A stretch of 64,000 bases of DNA from Alectoria sarmentosa. Taxonomy: Eukaryota > Ascomycota > Lecanoromycetes > Lecanorales > Parmeliaceae. Below are positions 32,805-44,731 of this stretch, piece by piece. The notes under the pieces were generated by a model that was not told where the DNA came from, ran no database searches, and saw only the letters and a program-made list of their open reading frames with translations. Each line of letters begins with the position of its first letter. The stretch's first letter is position 1. Made by a program: the position numbers and the translations under genes. The stretch is taken from positions 1-64,000 of the forward strand of contig WOGZ01000007.1 in NCBI GenBank assembly GCA_009733775.1, written 5' to 3'.

Positions 32805-35425
32805 TTCTCTAATACTCCCTCGGATTGGACATTCTTGCTTGAATACAACTCACAAGCAATTGGACTCCAGGGACTACGATGAGGACCCGGCCTTTCAAAG
32901 AGGATCACTCTATCATCACGGTTCGAGATGAGACTCGGACCTCGGTATCGAGGCCACATTGCTGAGAGAAGCTACTCCGGAGTGCGCGATCAGCAGGAGA
33001 GCGATGGATCCAATGAATCCTCATGAGAACGGAGGATCAGAGGAGCAACGCGGGATCGACTGCGATGGAATGGAAGCATCCCATCAACAGTATGGTTCAT
33101 CCGGGATAGCCCATATGGTTAGACAGTCCATTCCTCTCACAAATCTACCAAAGCTGCACGTAAGAGTTGAACAGGATTACTGTTGAGGTATCGACAAATA
33201 CAAGAAGCATAGATAGATTATGCATCCCAGGGCCAGAATGTTCTACCCGGACATGCCATCAATTCAGACATTTGAGGTTGCCTCCAATGGCAGAACAGTG
33301 CTCTCAGTGAAGCCAACGATTATCGTTGTTCCGCAGCGAGTCCTGAGATACTTAAGCGGTACCATGCCCTTTCCACCGCCATTTGCCTGCGAACAGCAAC
33401 GCCCTGCATCAGCACTGGGGAAGCGGTCCACACAACATTTGGCCCGCCGCAAGTGAGGGAGCTGACGAAGCCAGCCTCGCCAAAACCGTTTACCTCCATC
33501 AGCCTTTCCCACACCGTTTTCGTTTCAGCCTTTCCCCAGCAAGCAGCCCCACGCATCGCGCCGCACCCTGTCCTGACTCCGCAAATCTCAGTCATGCTTA
33601 TGAGGCGCATTAGTCCTCACTCACTCATCGAATGTAATCCTGCAAGTCATCACTGCCACGCGATGATTACATACTACCGTAACCCCAAGAATAAATAGAG
33701 CCTGTGTGTGGAGTAGTAATCCGTCTTCGCCCCCCCCGCCTCCCAAATCCGTCTCACTTCCCTCGCAAGCCAATCGGCTCGCCCCGTCGCCGTGATTGTG
33801 TATTTTGTACCCAAGTACATATTCTATATACCTTCGGTGTCCGAGCAGATTGAGTATATGAACTATGTATCGTCTCCGGATCCAGCTTCAAACACCCTGC
33901 CGATCAGAAAGTCTCTCTCACACGAGATTCCTCCTCGGGGCTTGCGAATGGCTCGCGAGAGCTTCCGAGCCTCGCTTCGCATCTCTCTCTCTCTCTCTCT
34001 CGGCCAAAAGCAAAGGAGTAGGTAGGTACCTAGATAGGGTACTCGTCACGAAAGATCGAGGAATGGCGGTGACTCTCACACACACCGCCTTGGACACATC
34101 AAATCGGGGCTTCTTCCATTCCATATCAAACACATAATCTATTTCGCCGCGCACCCATCAATCTTCCCCAATCATAAACATTTTTTCTTGTGTTTTTTTT
34201 TTAATTATCCTTTCCGGCACATTACCTACCTACTCTTTTCCATTTACCCTTTTTTCCGGATTTGCGCTGGATTTCCATGGATTTGAATATTTGCCTGATC
34301 CGTGCTTGTACCAATTCTAGATTTCGTCTAAATTTCTCGCGGAAGGCTTTATTAGGGTTTTCAGCGCGCGGTGGAGGGGGGGATGTTTGTGCCCAATACA
34401 CACGCATCATATGTATCATCCATCTCATTGAGTCTTGCTCCGTAGCGTCGGGTTGCGGATGGGATGGATGGATTTTTGTTTAGGTTGTTACCTATGTAGG
34501 TAAATGAGTTTTTCTTGGTATTTTTGAATTTCTGATTTGGGATCCCGGGGGGGGGGGGAATACTTTGGATATACTTTTGGGATTTTTGGGGGAATGGAGC
34601 GGTCATGGAGATTACCTACCTATTATTTTTCTATACCTATGGGTTGGTGATGATTGATGATTCACCGCTTTTTTGGCGGGCGATTTTTACTAAGGCGTGA
34701 TTATTACTGTTGGTCATCTTTTTCGGCGGAGCTGAACCGGTGTGTGAGTGTGTGTGTGTGTTTTCTTTCTCCTTGGTTTGGGTTGCATTTCGATCGGTCG
34801 GTTGGTCCGCTGCCTTGCCTGCTGGCTGAGTCAGCGCCTTGTTATTAGGTATTTATTGCTGAGACGGACGGAACGGAGGAGAATGGGATAGTTAAAGTAT
34901 GTAAGGGAGGCGAGGGATTTTGTGTGTGTGTATATATATATAATATATAATATCATTTGATTATTTACTTACTTACTTACTTACTACTACTGGTTGCTAC
35001 CTACCGTACCTACATCATTCTTTTTTCATCAAAACATTCAGCTCTGCCGGGGTTACTTACTTACATTGTTTCGCGAAAAAAGCCTCGCCCGCTTTTTTTA
35101 TTGGTGTGTTTACAATCGTGCCCAGGTCGGAAAGGGATGCGACGTGCCGCACCGCCAGCCAGTCATCATTCCATCACGCACGAAAAGGGTTTCCTTTGTG
35201 ACGGGTTCGGGCATCACCCTTGATTCTGTTTGCGAAAGATTTGGGGGTGGGAAAAAAAACTTTCTTGCGCTGTGGTGAATCATTATTTACAAGTATAACA
35301 TGTGCCCGTGGACCAGTCAGCCGATGCAGACATCATTGTTGCCTGATTCCACCACCCTGGCACCTTGCCCTACCTTGCCTTTCCCTTTGGCCCAACCTCT
35401 TTCTCGTCGTCATCGAGCCGATGAG
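32805..35425. other. Long intergenic region and probable leader
   Basis: No gene is supported. It contains a G run at about 34,548-34,558, TG/TA microsatellites (34,919-34,943), TTAC tandem repeats (34,965-34,985) and repeated TACCTACC words between about 34,020 and 35,010. The pyrimidine-rich 33,700-35,400 stretch is likely the promoter and leader of the gene that follows. Frames at 33,220-33,700 overlap on both strands and lack domains. Confidence 0.5.
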
Positions 35426-35974
35426 ATGGCTTCCGACGATAGCAGCAGCGAGAGGTCGCTCTCACCCTCGCCGTCACCGAACTCGCGACGACGCTTCCCA
35501 TCGCTCGCCTTTGCCGACGCCATCAGCATCCCCTTCAAATCTCCACTATCGCAGCCATCGACCACGTCGATTTCTCCCGACTTTTCTTCATCTCCCATAA
35601 CACCACCGTCCTCCTTCAGCAGTCCCGCATTCGCAAGCTGCGCATATCCCGACTGGCCGCAACGCGACATCCTCTCCCCAAACGCCTCTCCGTATTGTGG
35701 GTCCACGGCCAACTCTTACATCTCCGATGATGATCTGCTCGATCTGGCGGAGCTGGAGCTCGTCGGCGGCATGAGGATCCCGTCGGACATGCGAACAGAG
35801 TTCATCTCGTGGGAACAGACCAGGCAGCCGCCACTCGTGTTGCAGTCGTTGCCGTCCTTGCCGGTGGTGACGAGGAAGGCCCAGCCGACGCCGAGGAGGA
35901 GGAGGAGGAGCTCGCCGTTGAAGAGGAGGAAGGTCGTGGTGGGAATGAGCCCGATTGCTGAGGCGCCGGAGTGA
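35426..35974 (+). CDS. Small Ser/Pro-rich protein of unknown function
   Basis: There is one exon and 183 residues from the ATG at 35426 (MASDDSSSERS); an earlier in-frame ATG at 35300 would add 42 residues of less natural sequence. It has many Ser/Pro pairs in the first half and a central acidic 'SDDDLLDLAELEL' segment that could form a short amphipathic helix. An arginine-rich block (RRRRRSSPLKRRK) near the C-terminus could be a nuclear localisation signal. No enzymatic domain is present. The very long upstream region suggests a regulated gene. It may be a cell-cycle or transcription-related protein, but nothing in the sequence proves it. Confidence 0.6.
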   Translation: MASDDSSSERSLSPSPSPNSRRRFPSLAFADAISIPFKSPLSQPSTTSISPDFSSSPITPPSSFSSPAFASCAYPDWPQRDILSPNASPYCGSTANSYISDDDLLDLAELELVGGMRIPSDMRTEFISWEQTRQPPLVLQSLPSLPVVTRKAQPTPRRRRRSSPLKRRKVVVGMSPIAEAPE

Positions 35975-38416
35975 TGCGCATTGGAGGCTTTTCTGGTCTA
36001 CCTATATTGGTAAGCTGCCCACCCCTCCATACCTTTCTGCAGATTGCTAAACGCATCCAGGCCACCTGAACGGCCGCATCATTGCTAATATTGGATCCAA
36101 GGATAACTTTCCCAGACATTTTGAGCTGGCAGTGCAGCTGCAGCTGCAGCTGCTGCAGACTTCATTATCGGTGCCCTTAGCTGCATTTCCTGATGCACCT
36201 GCCGCAGTGACTCATCCCCCTTGCTTCCACAAGAGAGGGGACGATATCGCTGTGAAACTTATCGAGGAGCGCAGTGCATGGCAACACCTTGGAAGAATCG
36301 CTATGACCGCCCCCAGACAATAAATTTGGGCTCTGCCCACGTTGCCATCCCGCCTTGAAACGAGGCTCAACGTGCTTCGCCTCCACAGTTTCAAAAGTGC
36401 TCTGGAAATTCGTCAATCATCATTGGGTCCTCAACGGTGAAATAATGGCTTCGCGAATGATTGCATTGGTACTTCTGGATGTGAGGATGATTCTGAAGTG
36501 TGAACTCAAAAAGAACGATCTGAGGGAGAAGATCGCCACTCGTCAGAAATTTCATCATTCCCGAGCGGCTACGGGCCATTCGGGCGGGGAAGATGGCGAG
36601 CTCTTGCCCTGCAAGCAAAAGGAGGCTGGGATAGTCCCTGCTTTCTTGCGATCTGTCTTGGGTATGAATGCATACGCAGGGTGCTGTGGTTGCGTTATTG
36701 CATTCTTATCGATGGAGCACACTCCGTGTTATCGAAGGAGGAGAAGAGGAGAAGAGGACATTTGCACGCGATAGTGGGGTGCGATAAGTTTCCTCTTCCT
36801 GAGGGAAGCGACAGCGATGGGTGAGAAGGAAGATGTGGACGGCGGGCGGGAAGGCTTGAGGAATGATGTGATTATTATGAAGGGTAGCAAATAGGAAGAC
36901 ATGATCCAGTGCTGGGATGTGAGCGCATATAACTACGAGAAGGGAATTGTGATGAGTGACTTGTAGAAGCTGTAGCTTCCCTATCAAACGGCGTGATTCG
37001 AAGAGGGTCCGAGGGTGCATGTCACTTGGGCTTTGTCTCGTGTGCTTCCAGAAGATTTCCTGGTGCAGCTTAAAGTACGGAGTAGCCACCTACTGACTTA
37101 CCGTACTTGACCCCCACTATTCCCCTCTCCATCAAGTTTCGACTTGGATAACGTGATCGAAACAGACCCGACAAATTCAGCACAATATGCAGACTTTCAG
37201 GAACAATCTTCAATTGGAAAGAGTGGAGCCAGCCATGTGGATAGCCAAAGCCATGTCGGTGGGTAGAGGAGAATCCCACAAAGGCTCTGCTTCCTCTAGG
37301 CGTTTTATCCAATACCTATCCATCAGGAGGCACATCTTCCAAAATTACAATGTTGCCGTGCTCCGACGGTCGCTACCAACTTTACCCCTTCTCTAAGCGC
37401 TGCGCTTTGCCTGGAAGAGTCAAACGTCTGCCAGTCTAAACGTGTTAAAATTGCCAGACGGTTTTGAATCAATGGAATCATCGAAGAAAGATACCTGCCA
37501 AGGATTTGATTGGCGCAAGTGTGACGAAGCTTGCAGGCCGCTCTGACCAATCTCATGCTCGTTACGCTTCATCACTTCATCGTTCCTGCATGCTAACTAA
37601 GACGTGCTTACTCTATGCCGTACCCCAGCAACCCCAGCAACGCCAACTATGCCTCTCTTCCCCCTTCCACAAACGGCTGCATACTATCTTCCTCTTCCCG
37701 GGCAAGATCTGACGGGCTCACGCATGAGCATGCCGTGGAGGCTATTCGCCCAAGGGTCCTCGTCGTCTTACGAGGAAAGGTCCTTAGTACCTATAGTTCC
37801 TGCTCCGTTCCTTTCGCTACTTCTCCTAGACTCTTCGACGGCACTCGTCAGTCCAGTAGAACAGCGCATTCTCCTACGTTGCCTATTAATCGCTCATCAC
37901 AGGGTCCCTGAACTGCTCCGTACCCTGAGCCTCTCACGTCTCCTCATTCAAGCGCCAGCAACTCTTTGGTTCACCGTTGGGCCTCATCACCAGCATTGAT
38001 AGGGCACATGCTCGACATTCAATTTCGAATTGCCCTCCACGTTACATACTTTCAATTGTTGCAGAAGCCTGAAACCTTTATCAATTCTCCTATCCCCTCA
38101 ATCAAATGTTGCCCCAAGACCGCATAACCCTCCTCATGTCACGCATATTGCCCTTTCGTGCATGAGGGTGGAGTAAGTGGTATTAGCCGCAAAGTGACTC
38201 GCAGACCCTCGTTTCAGAACCTCCCATCCATCTTCAACATACCAGGATCAACTGCATCCATTGCGCCTACCGCGGAGAGCTCAACAAATACCTGGGTCAG
38301 TACCTGACTGGAAGCACTGTGATTCAAATCTGCCCCACACCGCCTGCTCGAAGCAGATTTTGAAGCTCTCCGGCGCTTCCGCGCTGCCAGCGCTTCTTTA
38401 GGAGCTCTGGGCTAAT
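35975..38416. other. Intergenic region with leader of the WD40 gene
   Basis: No gene is supported. A CAGCTG-rich run lies at about 36,124-36,160. Several overlapping frames at 37,604-37,999 are Pro/Ser-rich and resemble leader sequence with upstream ATGs. Frames on both strands at 36,350-37,090 have no domain. Confidence 0.5.
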
Positions 38417-41400
38417 ATGAAGGAAGCAGACACCACTTGCGAGGCCTTCGCCATGTCCGCAGGACAATTGGCAAGGCAGCGCTCTTCCTCCTCAGGTACA
38501 AGACCGTCGCTCAGGTCGGCAACACCGATAGATCCTCGTGTCACCGACGTCGACTTCGAAGCATGTGCGGCTACAGCCTCCTTCTTCATCTACACTCAGG
38601 GCCCCACGATAATATGCCTTCATCACGATTCATTGGCTATTGAAAGGCGTTTCGATGGGGGAAAGGATGGACATGAAGAGCCGATAGTATTTCTTTGCGC
38701 GGACAACGTCAGTGAACGAGGAGCGGGGAGGTTGGTTGTCAGCTATGATGCTGGAAAGGTTGCGATTGTGTGGGATCTCTTCACAGGGCAGCAAGTCGCA
38801 AGATTTGGATCATACCATACAATTGGTGCTGCAGCATGGATGAGAAACGGAAATATCGCCTTTGGTGACACAGAGTTCTTTCATTTTAAATCTCTCGGGT
38901 ACTGACGTGCATGCCGCAGGGAACACGGAGGGCAGCATCATTCTATTTCAACCGCAGAATTCCGAGCACATATCAGCGCGCACTATCAATGACCCAATTA
39001 CATCTATAGCCCCTGCTTGGGATTGCAAGACATATGCGGTTGGGTGAGTATCTGCAGCCCTATATTCGGCATGATGCTAATATACGTGCAGGTACCAAAA
39101 CGGATCGATCTTGATCGTGGGCCTACAACCTTCTTTCACTATCCTGCACACCTTGACGGCGGCTCGTTCGCCCTCGGCCGTGGCAAACTTGGTTTGGCAT
39201 GCCTCCTCAGCAAAGCAAAGGTCGGATATGCTGGCTACGCAGACTGTCGACGGAGATTTGCGAGTTTGGAGCGTTTCAAAGCCGCCAAACACCGAGACGC
39301 CGAAGATTCTACGTGTTTTGAAGAGAAGGGACAATGTGGAGCCAGGACTACATTGGTGCGCGTGGTCAAAGAATGGGAGGGTCTTGCAATACTCCGAGGG
39401 GTATGTGAGCCTTCTTTTTTCTGATCAGATTCGTCAAGTAGTCTAGCGCACTGCGGCGAGCGATGTGACTGACAAGCCGATATAGGGAAACTTGGTCATG
39501 GGATGTTAGAACGAAACATGTCACTTGCGAGCCAATACCGACAGTCGACGGAGTCAGGGGCGTGGCTTGTTATGGTCCACAGGCGACGCTGTTCACACTG
39601 GGTCCCAATCATACTGTGCAACAGTATGACACGAATCCTCCCGCGCTGGGTAAGGAGGTACAATACTTTCCCATGGCACCTCCTCCAGCCCCAAGTATAC
39701 CGAATCCGGCTCAACGCATTCCGGGCGCGGCACCTCCTATTGCTGTTTCTCGTGGATCCGAGACAGATCGAGGTGCCGTGACTTTGTCAACTATCCAGAG
39801 AACCTCGAACGAGATGCAGGCGGCAGAGCATGCCCGCCAGCTGCGTGAAGAAATGGCAAGCCCACTGTCATCTACCAGCAGGACTAGCAGAACCGATACG
39901 ATGAGTACTACATCATCCAATCGTGCTTACCCAAGGCACATTCCATCCATCTCGTCCCGAGCTCAAAGCGGGACGACGTTTTCAACCATATCGCCTTCAA
40001 TGGTTGGTCGAGATAGCCTCTTCTCTGGGACTACATCAATCTATCCGTCAACAGCATCCATGGCCTCCTCGGGACGCCGATCTAAAGGCTCGCGCCTTCG
40101 GCAGGAGATTGTTCGGAGCCCTGAAAGTTCGTTACTGGATCTTTTTCCCCGTTCTAGGATACGATTAGGCAATATGGCCTATGAACAGCCCGAGCCTCTG
40201 GATCAGGAAAATATGAGTTCTGATGACCTTCGAAGACGGATGCTTGAGGTGGTGTTCGGATGGAGTGACGATATCGAAGCGTTGATTAAGGATGAACTGC
40301 TTCATCAGCAACCGGGATCACAGAGTGCTGTTCTTCTGTCAAAGTGGTTGGGCGACGTCAATTCTGACATGATGACTGCTTCAGGCATGTCCGATAACGT
40401 CAGCGAAATCGATTGGATGATGATGGCCCTCAGCAATATGGGTGCTTCCGGTTCGATGAACAAGATGGGCGAAAACATGGTCCAAAGACTGCTCCGGAAA
40501 GGCGACTTTCACACCGCAGCTACCATTCTCCTAAGCCTTGGCGATCGAGAAGATGCAGTCGAAGTTTACGTGTCGCGAAGCTTCTACATGGAAGCAATAT
40601 TACTGACTTGTTTAGCCTTTCCTACTGATTGGCAAAGGCAAGCCCATTTAGTACGACGCTGGGGAGAATTTGTGGTGGAAAACTCGCAGCAACATCTTGC
40701 TATCCGATGCTTTTCGTGCACTGGAGTCGAGCCGCCAATTCCATGGTCTTCTCCCTCGCCACGGGGTGTGAACACGCCATCACAAACACCGCCAACCATT
40801 TCATCAATGTTGAGTCCGCCCATATCACCTCCATCAGCAGCTCCGCTTACTCGAATGACGACCAAGAATTCGGCATTGAAAGTAATAACCTCCTTCGAAG
40901 CTCCGGCCCATGCTCAGTTCAAGTTCCCGGGTCTGGCATCGACAGATCGCACGCCCACCAACGGTCCCGGAGTCACGCCGATCGCGGAGTCTGCTGTCTC
41001 GCCAGGAGGAACACCCGGAGGCTTTGACCGAAAACAGGCGCGCGGCATGAACAGTCTTACCGGAAGAATGATCACCCCTGGAGGCTATCATAGAAATCGG
41101 CTACCTTCTATTGGCGAAACACCTGTCGACGTTAAGCTACCTGCTTTTCCTCGACCGAGCCAGCTTCCCACTCCTGACAATTCCGGGTCGGATGCTGAGA
41201 AGGAGAGACAAAATTACTTGAGATCTCAGACTTCAGAGGCCAAGGTAGAGAAGGAAGATGAGGAACCACCACCTCTTCTGCTCAGTTCGGCTCGTTACGA
41301 TCCCGGAACTCCTGCCACAGGGAAGACTCCGATGACAGCTGTGCCACAAACATCTGTTCGAACGACTATTTTACCCAATCCTTCAGAAGAGTCGTTCAGC

Positions 41401-43668
41401 GCATTCAAGGAGAGATCAAGGAACCGTAACGGCTCCCGAGACAGGAAGCCGGACGGATTGCATATTCGCATGCCTTCTCAAGACCAAATTCAGACCACGC
41501 ACTTCATCTCCTCTGCCGGTATCAGCTCACAGCCTGCGGAACATAGAAGGTCTAATACGTTAAACTCGCTGCACTCTGCTGGACTCTCGACGGGACACAG
41601 CGACACAAGGAGCCCCTCGATCAGTGGTCAAAGTTGGGCCTCCGCCAAAAGCCCGAGTGTCAGTGGACGGAGCATTGATCAATACATCAGCAGCCTGGAA
41701 GAAGCTGGTTCTCGCTCACGAAAGACAAAGCACAGGTCTGAGAAGCGTGGAGAGAGTCGCGAAGGTAGACCCCCCAAGTCCCGTAGCAAGAACAGAACCC
41801 ACGAGCGATCTGAAGATCGTGGTCGAGATGATCGAAGATACATACGACCTGCCAAGAGATCTCCTTCTTCGCCCAAACCCATGTCACCAGAAACCTACCT
41901 CGAGCCGAACAGTGTCGAGAGCATTGATAGCCAGGTAGCCGATATCCGCTCACCAGTCTCGGAGGGTAGACACGTTCGAGATGATAGCCGTCAGCCGAAG
42001 ACTGCCTCCAAGATCCGATCTGGGTCCAAGGCATCAGATTACTCTCATCGAACTGTTCGACACAGGTCGCCTGAAGGGATCTACGATAGCAATTTGGGCA
42101 GCGAGGCTAGCTTTAATCGCAGCAAAGTCAGCAGTCGCCAACCAAGTCCGCGAGGATTGCTTGATCCGAATGGTCGTGGTAGGAGCAATTCCAAGAACAA
42201 GGGCTCTATTGCGAGATCTCCGTCTTCTCCGCTGCCCATGTCAATGTCGCCCCAAGCCCAATTCTACCAGGCGAGTGACGAAGATGATGACCCAATGCGG
42301 ATTGTTGAGGCAAATCGCCAGCGTCTAAGATCTAGGCATCGAAGCGGAAGTCGGAGACCGCGTGAACGTGGCAATTCTTCTCGACGGGAAAAATCTCCAG
42401 ATCGCCGGCGAGCTCATGAAGAATACCACCTTCGCGTTCCGGATAGCGACGAACCTAGACTGCAGCCTAGATCTGCTGTCGAGCCACGTCGGGCATCTGG
42501 AGACCAAATGTTAGGCGACGTCCTGGACCCGAAACCGGAACCGAAACTGGAGCGCCAAAAGTCTGCAAGAACCCAGAAGAAGGAACTAGCGGCACGCGAA
42601 CTTGAAGCGCGTCGAGAGTCATTGCTTCGAAATCCTGAAGCACCGCCAATTCTCCATCCTGATGAGGTCAGCAACGCGAGGCCGAATCCTCCTTATCGTG
42701 CACAAACGGATCTCAGCAACAGTCCAACCTCGTGGAATCCGGTCGTATCCCAGTATGAACCTCGCAAGTTTCCAATTACGCCAGTGGCAATGGAAAATGG
42801 TGACTTTACCAACCGAGCTGCAAGCGTTGGTCCGTACGGCCTGCCGGCTACACCACGAGCTATGCGTCACCCAAGATATGACAAGCACGAGAGCATACCA
42901 GCCGTACCGGAAATGCCTGAAAGCTTACACCCGCTGCCCGAGATGTTCTATACTGGGCATCCCATGCGAGAATTCCCACGCTCGATGTCTGCTCCAGTTC
43001 CTGACCAGCATCCACCCATGCCAATCGACTTACCAACCCATCCCGCTTTCCATAGAGCCTTACGTCCTGGCAAACGTTCGAACTTTTCACCCTTGGGCGA
43101 CATTGGTCAACATCGACAGAAGCGTTCTAGTGACTCTCCTTCAATGATGCATGCTCCATTCACTGCTGGCATCGACGAAACGCTTCATGCTGCCGACTCG
43201 GGGATTCAGGTCATCAGTGTCGACGATCCTCCTCTTCTGCCAGAGCTGCAGCATTTGTCGATGCCTCCCCCACCACCACCACCTCCTGCTCCGTTCCCAT
43301 ACCGCAACGATCCCGAGTCAAGCTCGCTTAGCAGCAACAGTAACGTTGGCGTGATCAAGATGGTTCTTGACAATGAGCCAGAGGACGAAGCGAATGTGGT
43401 TGAACTGCCTCCTCCTCCACCGGAAATAATTAGTATGCGCAACACTCGATCGCCTCCTATCGGGACTACAGCCTCGCCTCCACCTTCGTTGAGTCGGTCT
43501 GGGTCAGTCGGCCGTCATCACAGGGGCCGCAGTGACAACTTCAAGAATGGCATCAAGGGCATTACAGACCGCTTGAGGAGCACGAGCCGAGGACGTAACA
43601 CCAAATCTCCTGAACAGGTTGCCAATACGCCGTCGCCGTACGAGAGCGTCCCACCGCTCTACTTCTAG
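38417..43668 (+). CDS. Large WD40-repeat scaffold protein
   Basis: Four exons, 38417-38864, 38920-39043, 39092-39400 and 39486-43668, join in frame to 1,687 residues. The first about 400 residues show WD40-style blades ('VIVAIVWDLF'-like 'KVAIVWDLFTGQQVARFGSY', 'DGDLRVWSVSKPP', 'ETWSWDVRTK'). A helical part follows (about 610-780), including 'MVQRLLRKGDFHTAATILLS' and 'DREDAVEVYVSRSFYMEAIL', which look like alpha-solenoid repeats. The remaining about 900 residues are disordered, Ser/Arg/Pro-rich, with many 'RS' and 'SPS' patches and short poly-Pro runs. A beta-propeller plus solenoid suggests a trafficking or RNA-complex scaffold, but I cannot assign a named protein. ATG 38453 is an alternative start. 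Confidence 0.85.
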
Positions 43669-44556
43669 GCCTGCCATCCTAAATGTATGCCAGCATCCGC
43701 TTAATCTACGTCCGATAATCCAGCCTACGAGCTCCTGCACTCCATCACAACTCACTCTTCATTTTCCCGTCATAATCTACATTTATCAAGCATCGGTAAT
43801 ACTTTCTAGCACACGATATACGAACACCCACATTCGTTTGCCACATTAACGACTTTTACGAGGTCTTCTCCGTGCCCTTCTTCTGTCACTTAATTTCCCA
43901 TATCTCATCATCTGTGGCACAGCCAACAACCAGCCTGGATCAGACCTTTTGCACAGCGATGGCGTTTCATACTTCTCCACTATCTTTCATACAGTTGGAG
44001 CTTAAAAGCGGGCGGTTTGGTGGCGTTAGAGTCGAGAGAGGATGATTGACGGGGAGGCGACTTATTACAGCACACTCTCTTCGATTGCTTTTGGATGGGC
44101 TTATGGGTCAGCGTGATATTCCAATACAGATGGTAGCCGCAAGGCTTGTACGTGTACTTGTGATGTGGGACTGTTGGGTAGCTAGCATATTTCTTGCTTG
44201 GCTACTCATCTATATTTAACGATTTACGTATGAACATGTGATGTGCCATGGTCTAGCCCTCGTAGATGATGAAAGCGCTCCTGGCTATCTCCTACGAAGC
44301 CCCTAGAGACGCCGGCACCATATCCCGGCCTCGTACTGCACGACAGCCACCCCCAGTCTCTGACGAAGCTCAGGAAAATACCTCCCTTCCCCTCCCCTCA
44401 GTACCCTTCATTCACACCTTGCTCTTCACTCATGTCCTCCCCTCCCCTCCCCTTTCTTGCTCCGCTATCCAGCCAGGCAAGCAGCTCTCGGAAACAGACA
44501 GGGTATTGTTGATCGGCACGGCGGCGATTGCCGCAGGGCTGGATTTATACATGCAT
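43669..44556. other. Intergenic, no gene recognised
   Basis: This holds the 3' flank of the WD40 gene, with nothing else identifiable. Confidence 0.5.
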
Positions 44557-44731
44557 GGGGCTTTGGGTTGGCTGGATGGGTTGGCTGGATGGTCTTGGAG
44601 GCTTGATGGGTTTTGCACGTGGGACTTTGGGTTGGCTGGATGGGTTTTGCTCATGGGATTTTTGGGTCGGCTAGATGGGTTTTGCACATGGGGGCTTTTG
44701 GGTTGGCTAGATGGTCTTGGAGGCTTGATGC
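44557..44731. repeat. G/T-rich minisatellite
   Basis: Imperfect repeats of about 35 bp are built on TTTGGGTTGGCTGGATGGG and TTTTGCACATGGG. One 22-bp segment ending GGAGGCTTGATG occurs twice (about 44,587 and 44,710). The 241-codon + strand frame across this region is a product of the repeat, as its translation repeats Gly-Trp-Leu-Asp. Confidence 0.8.
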
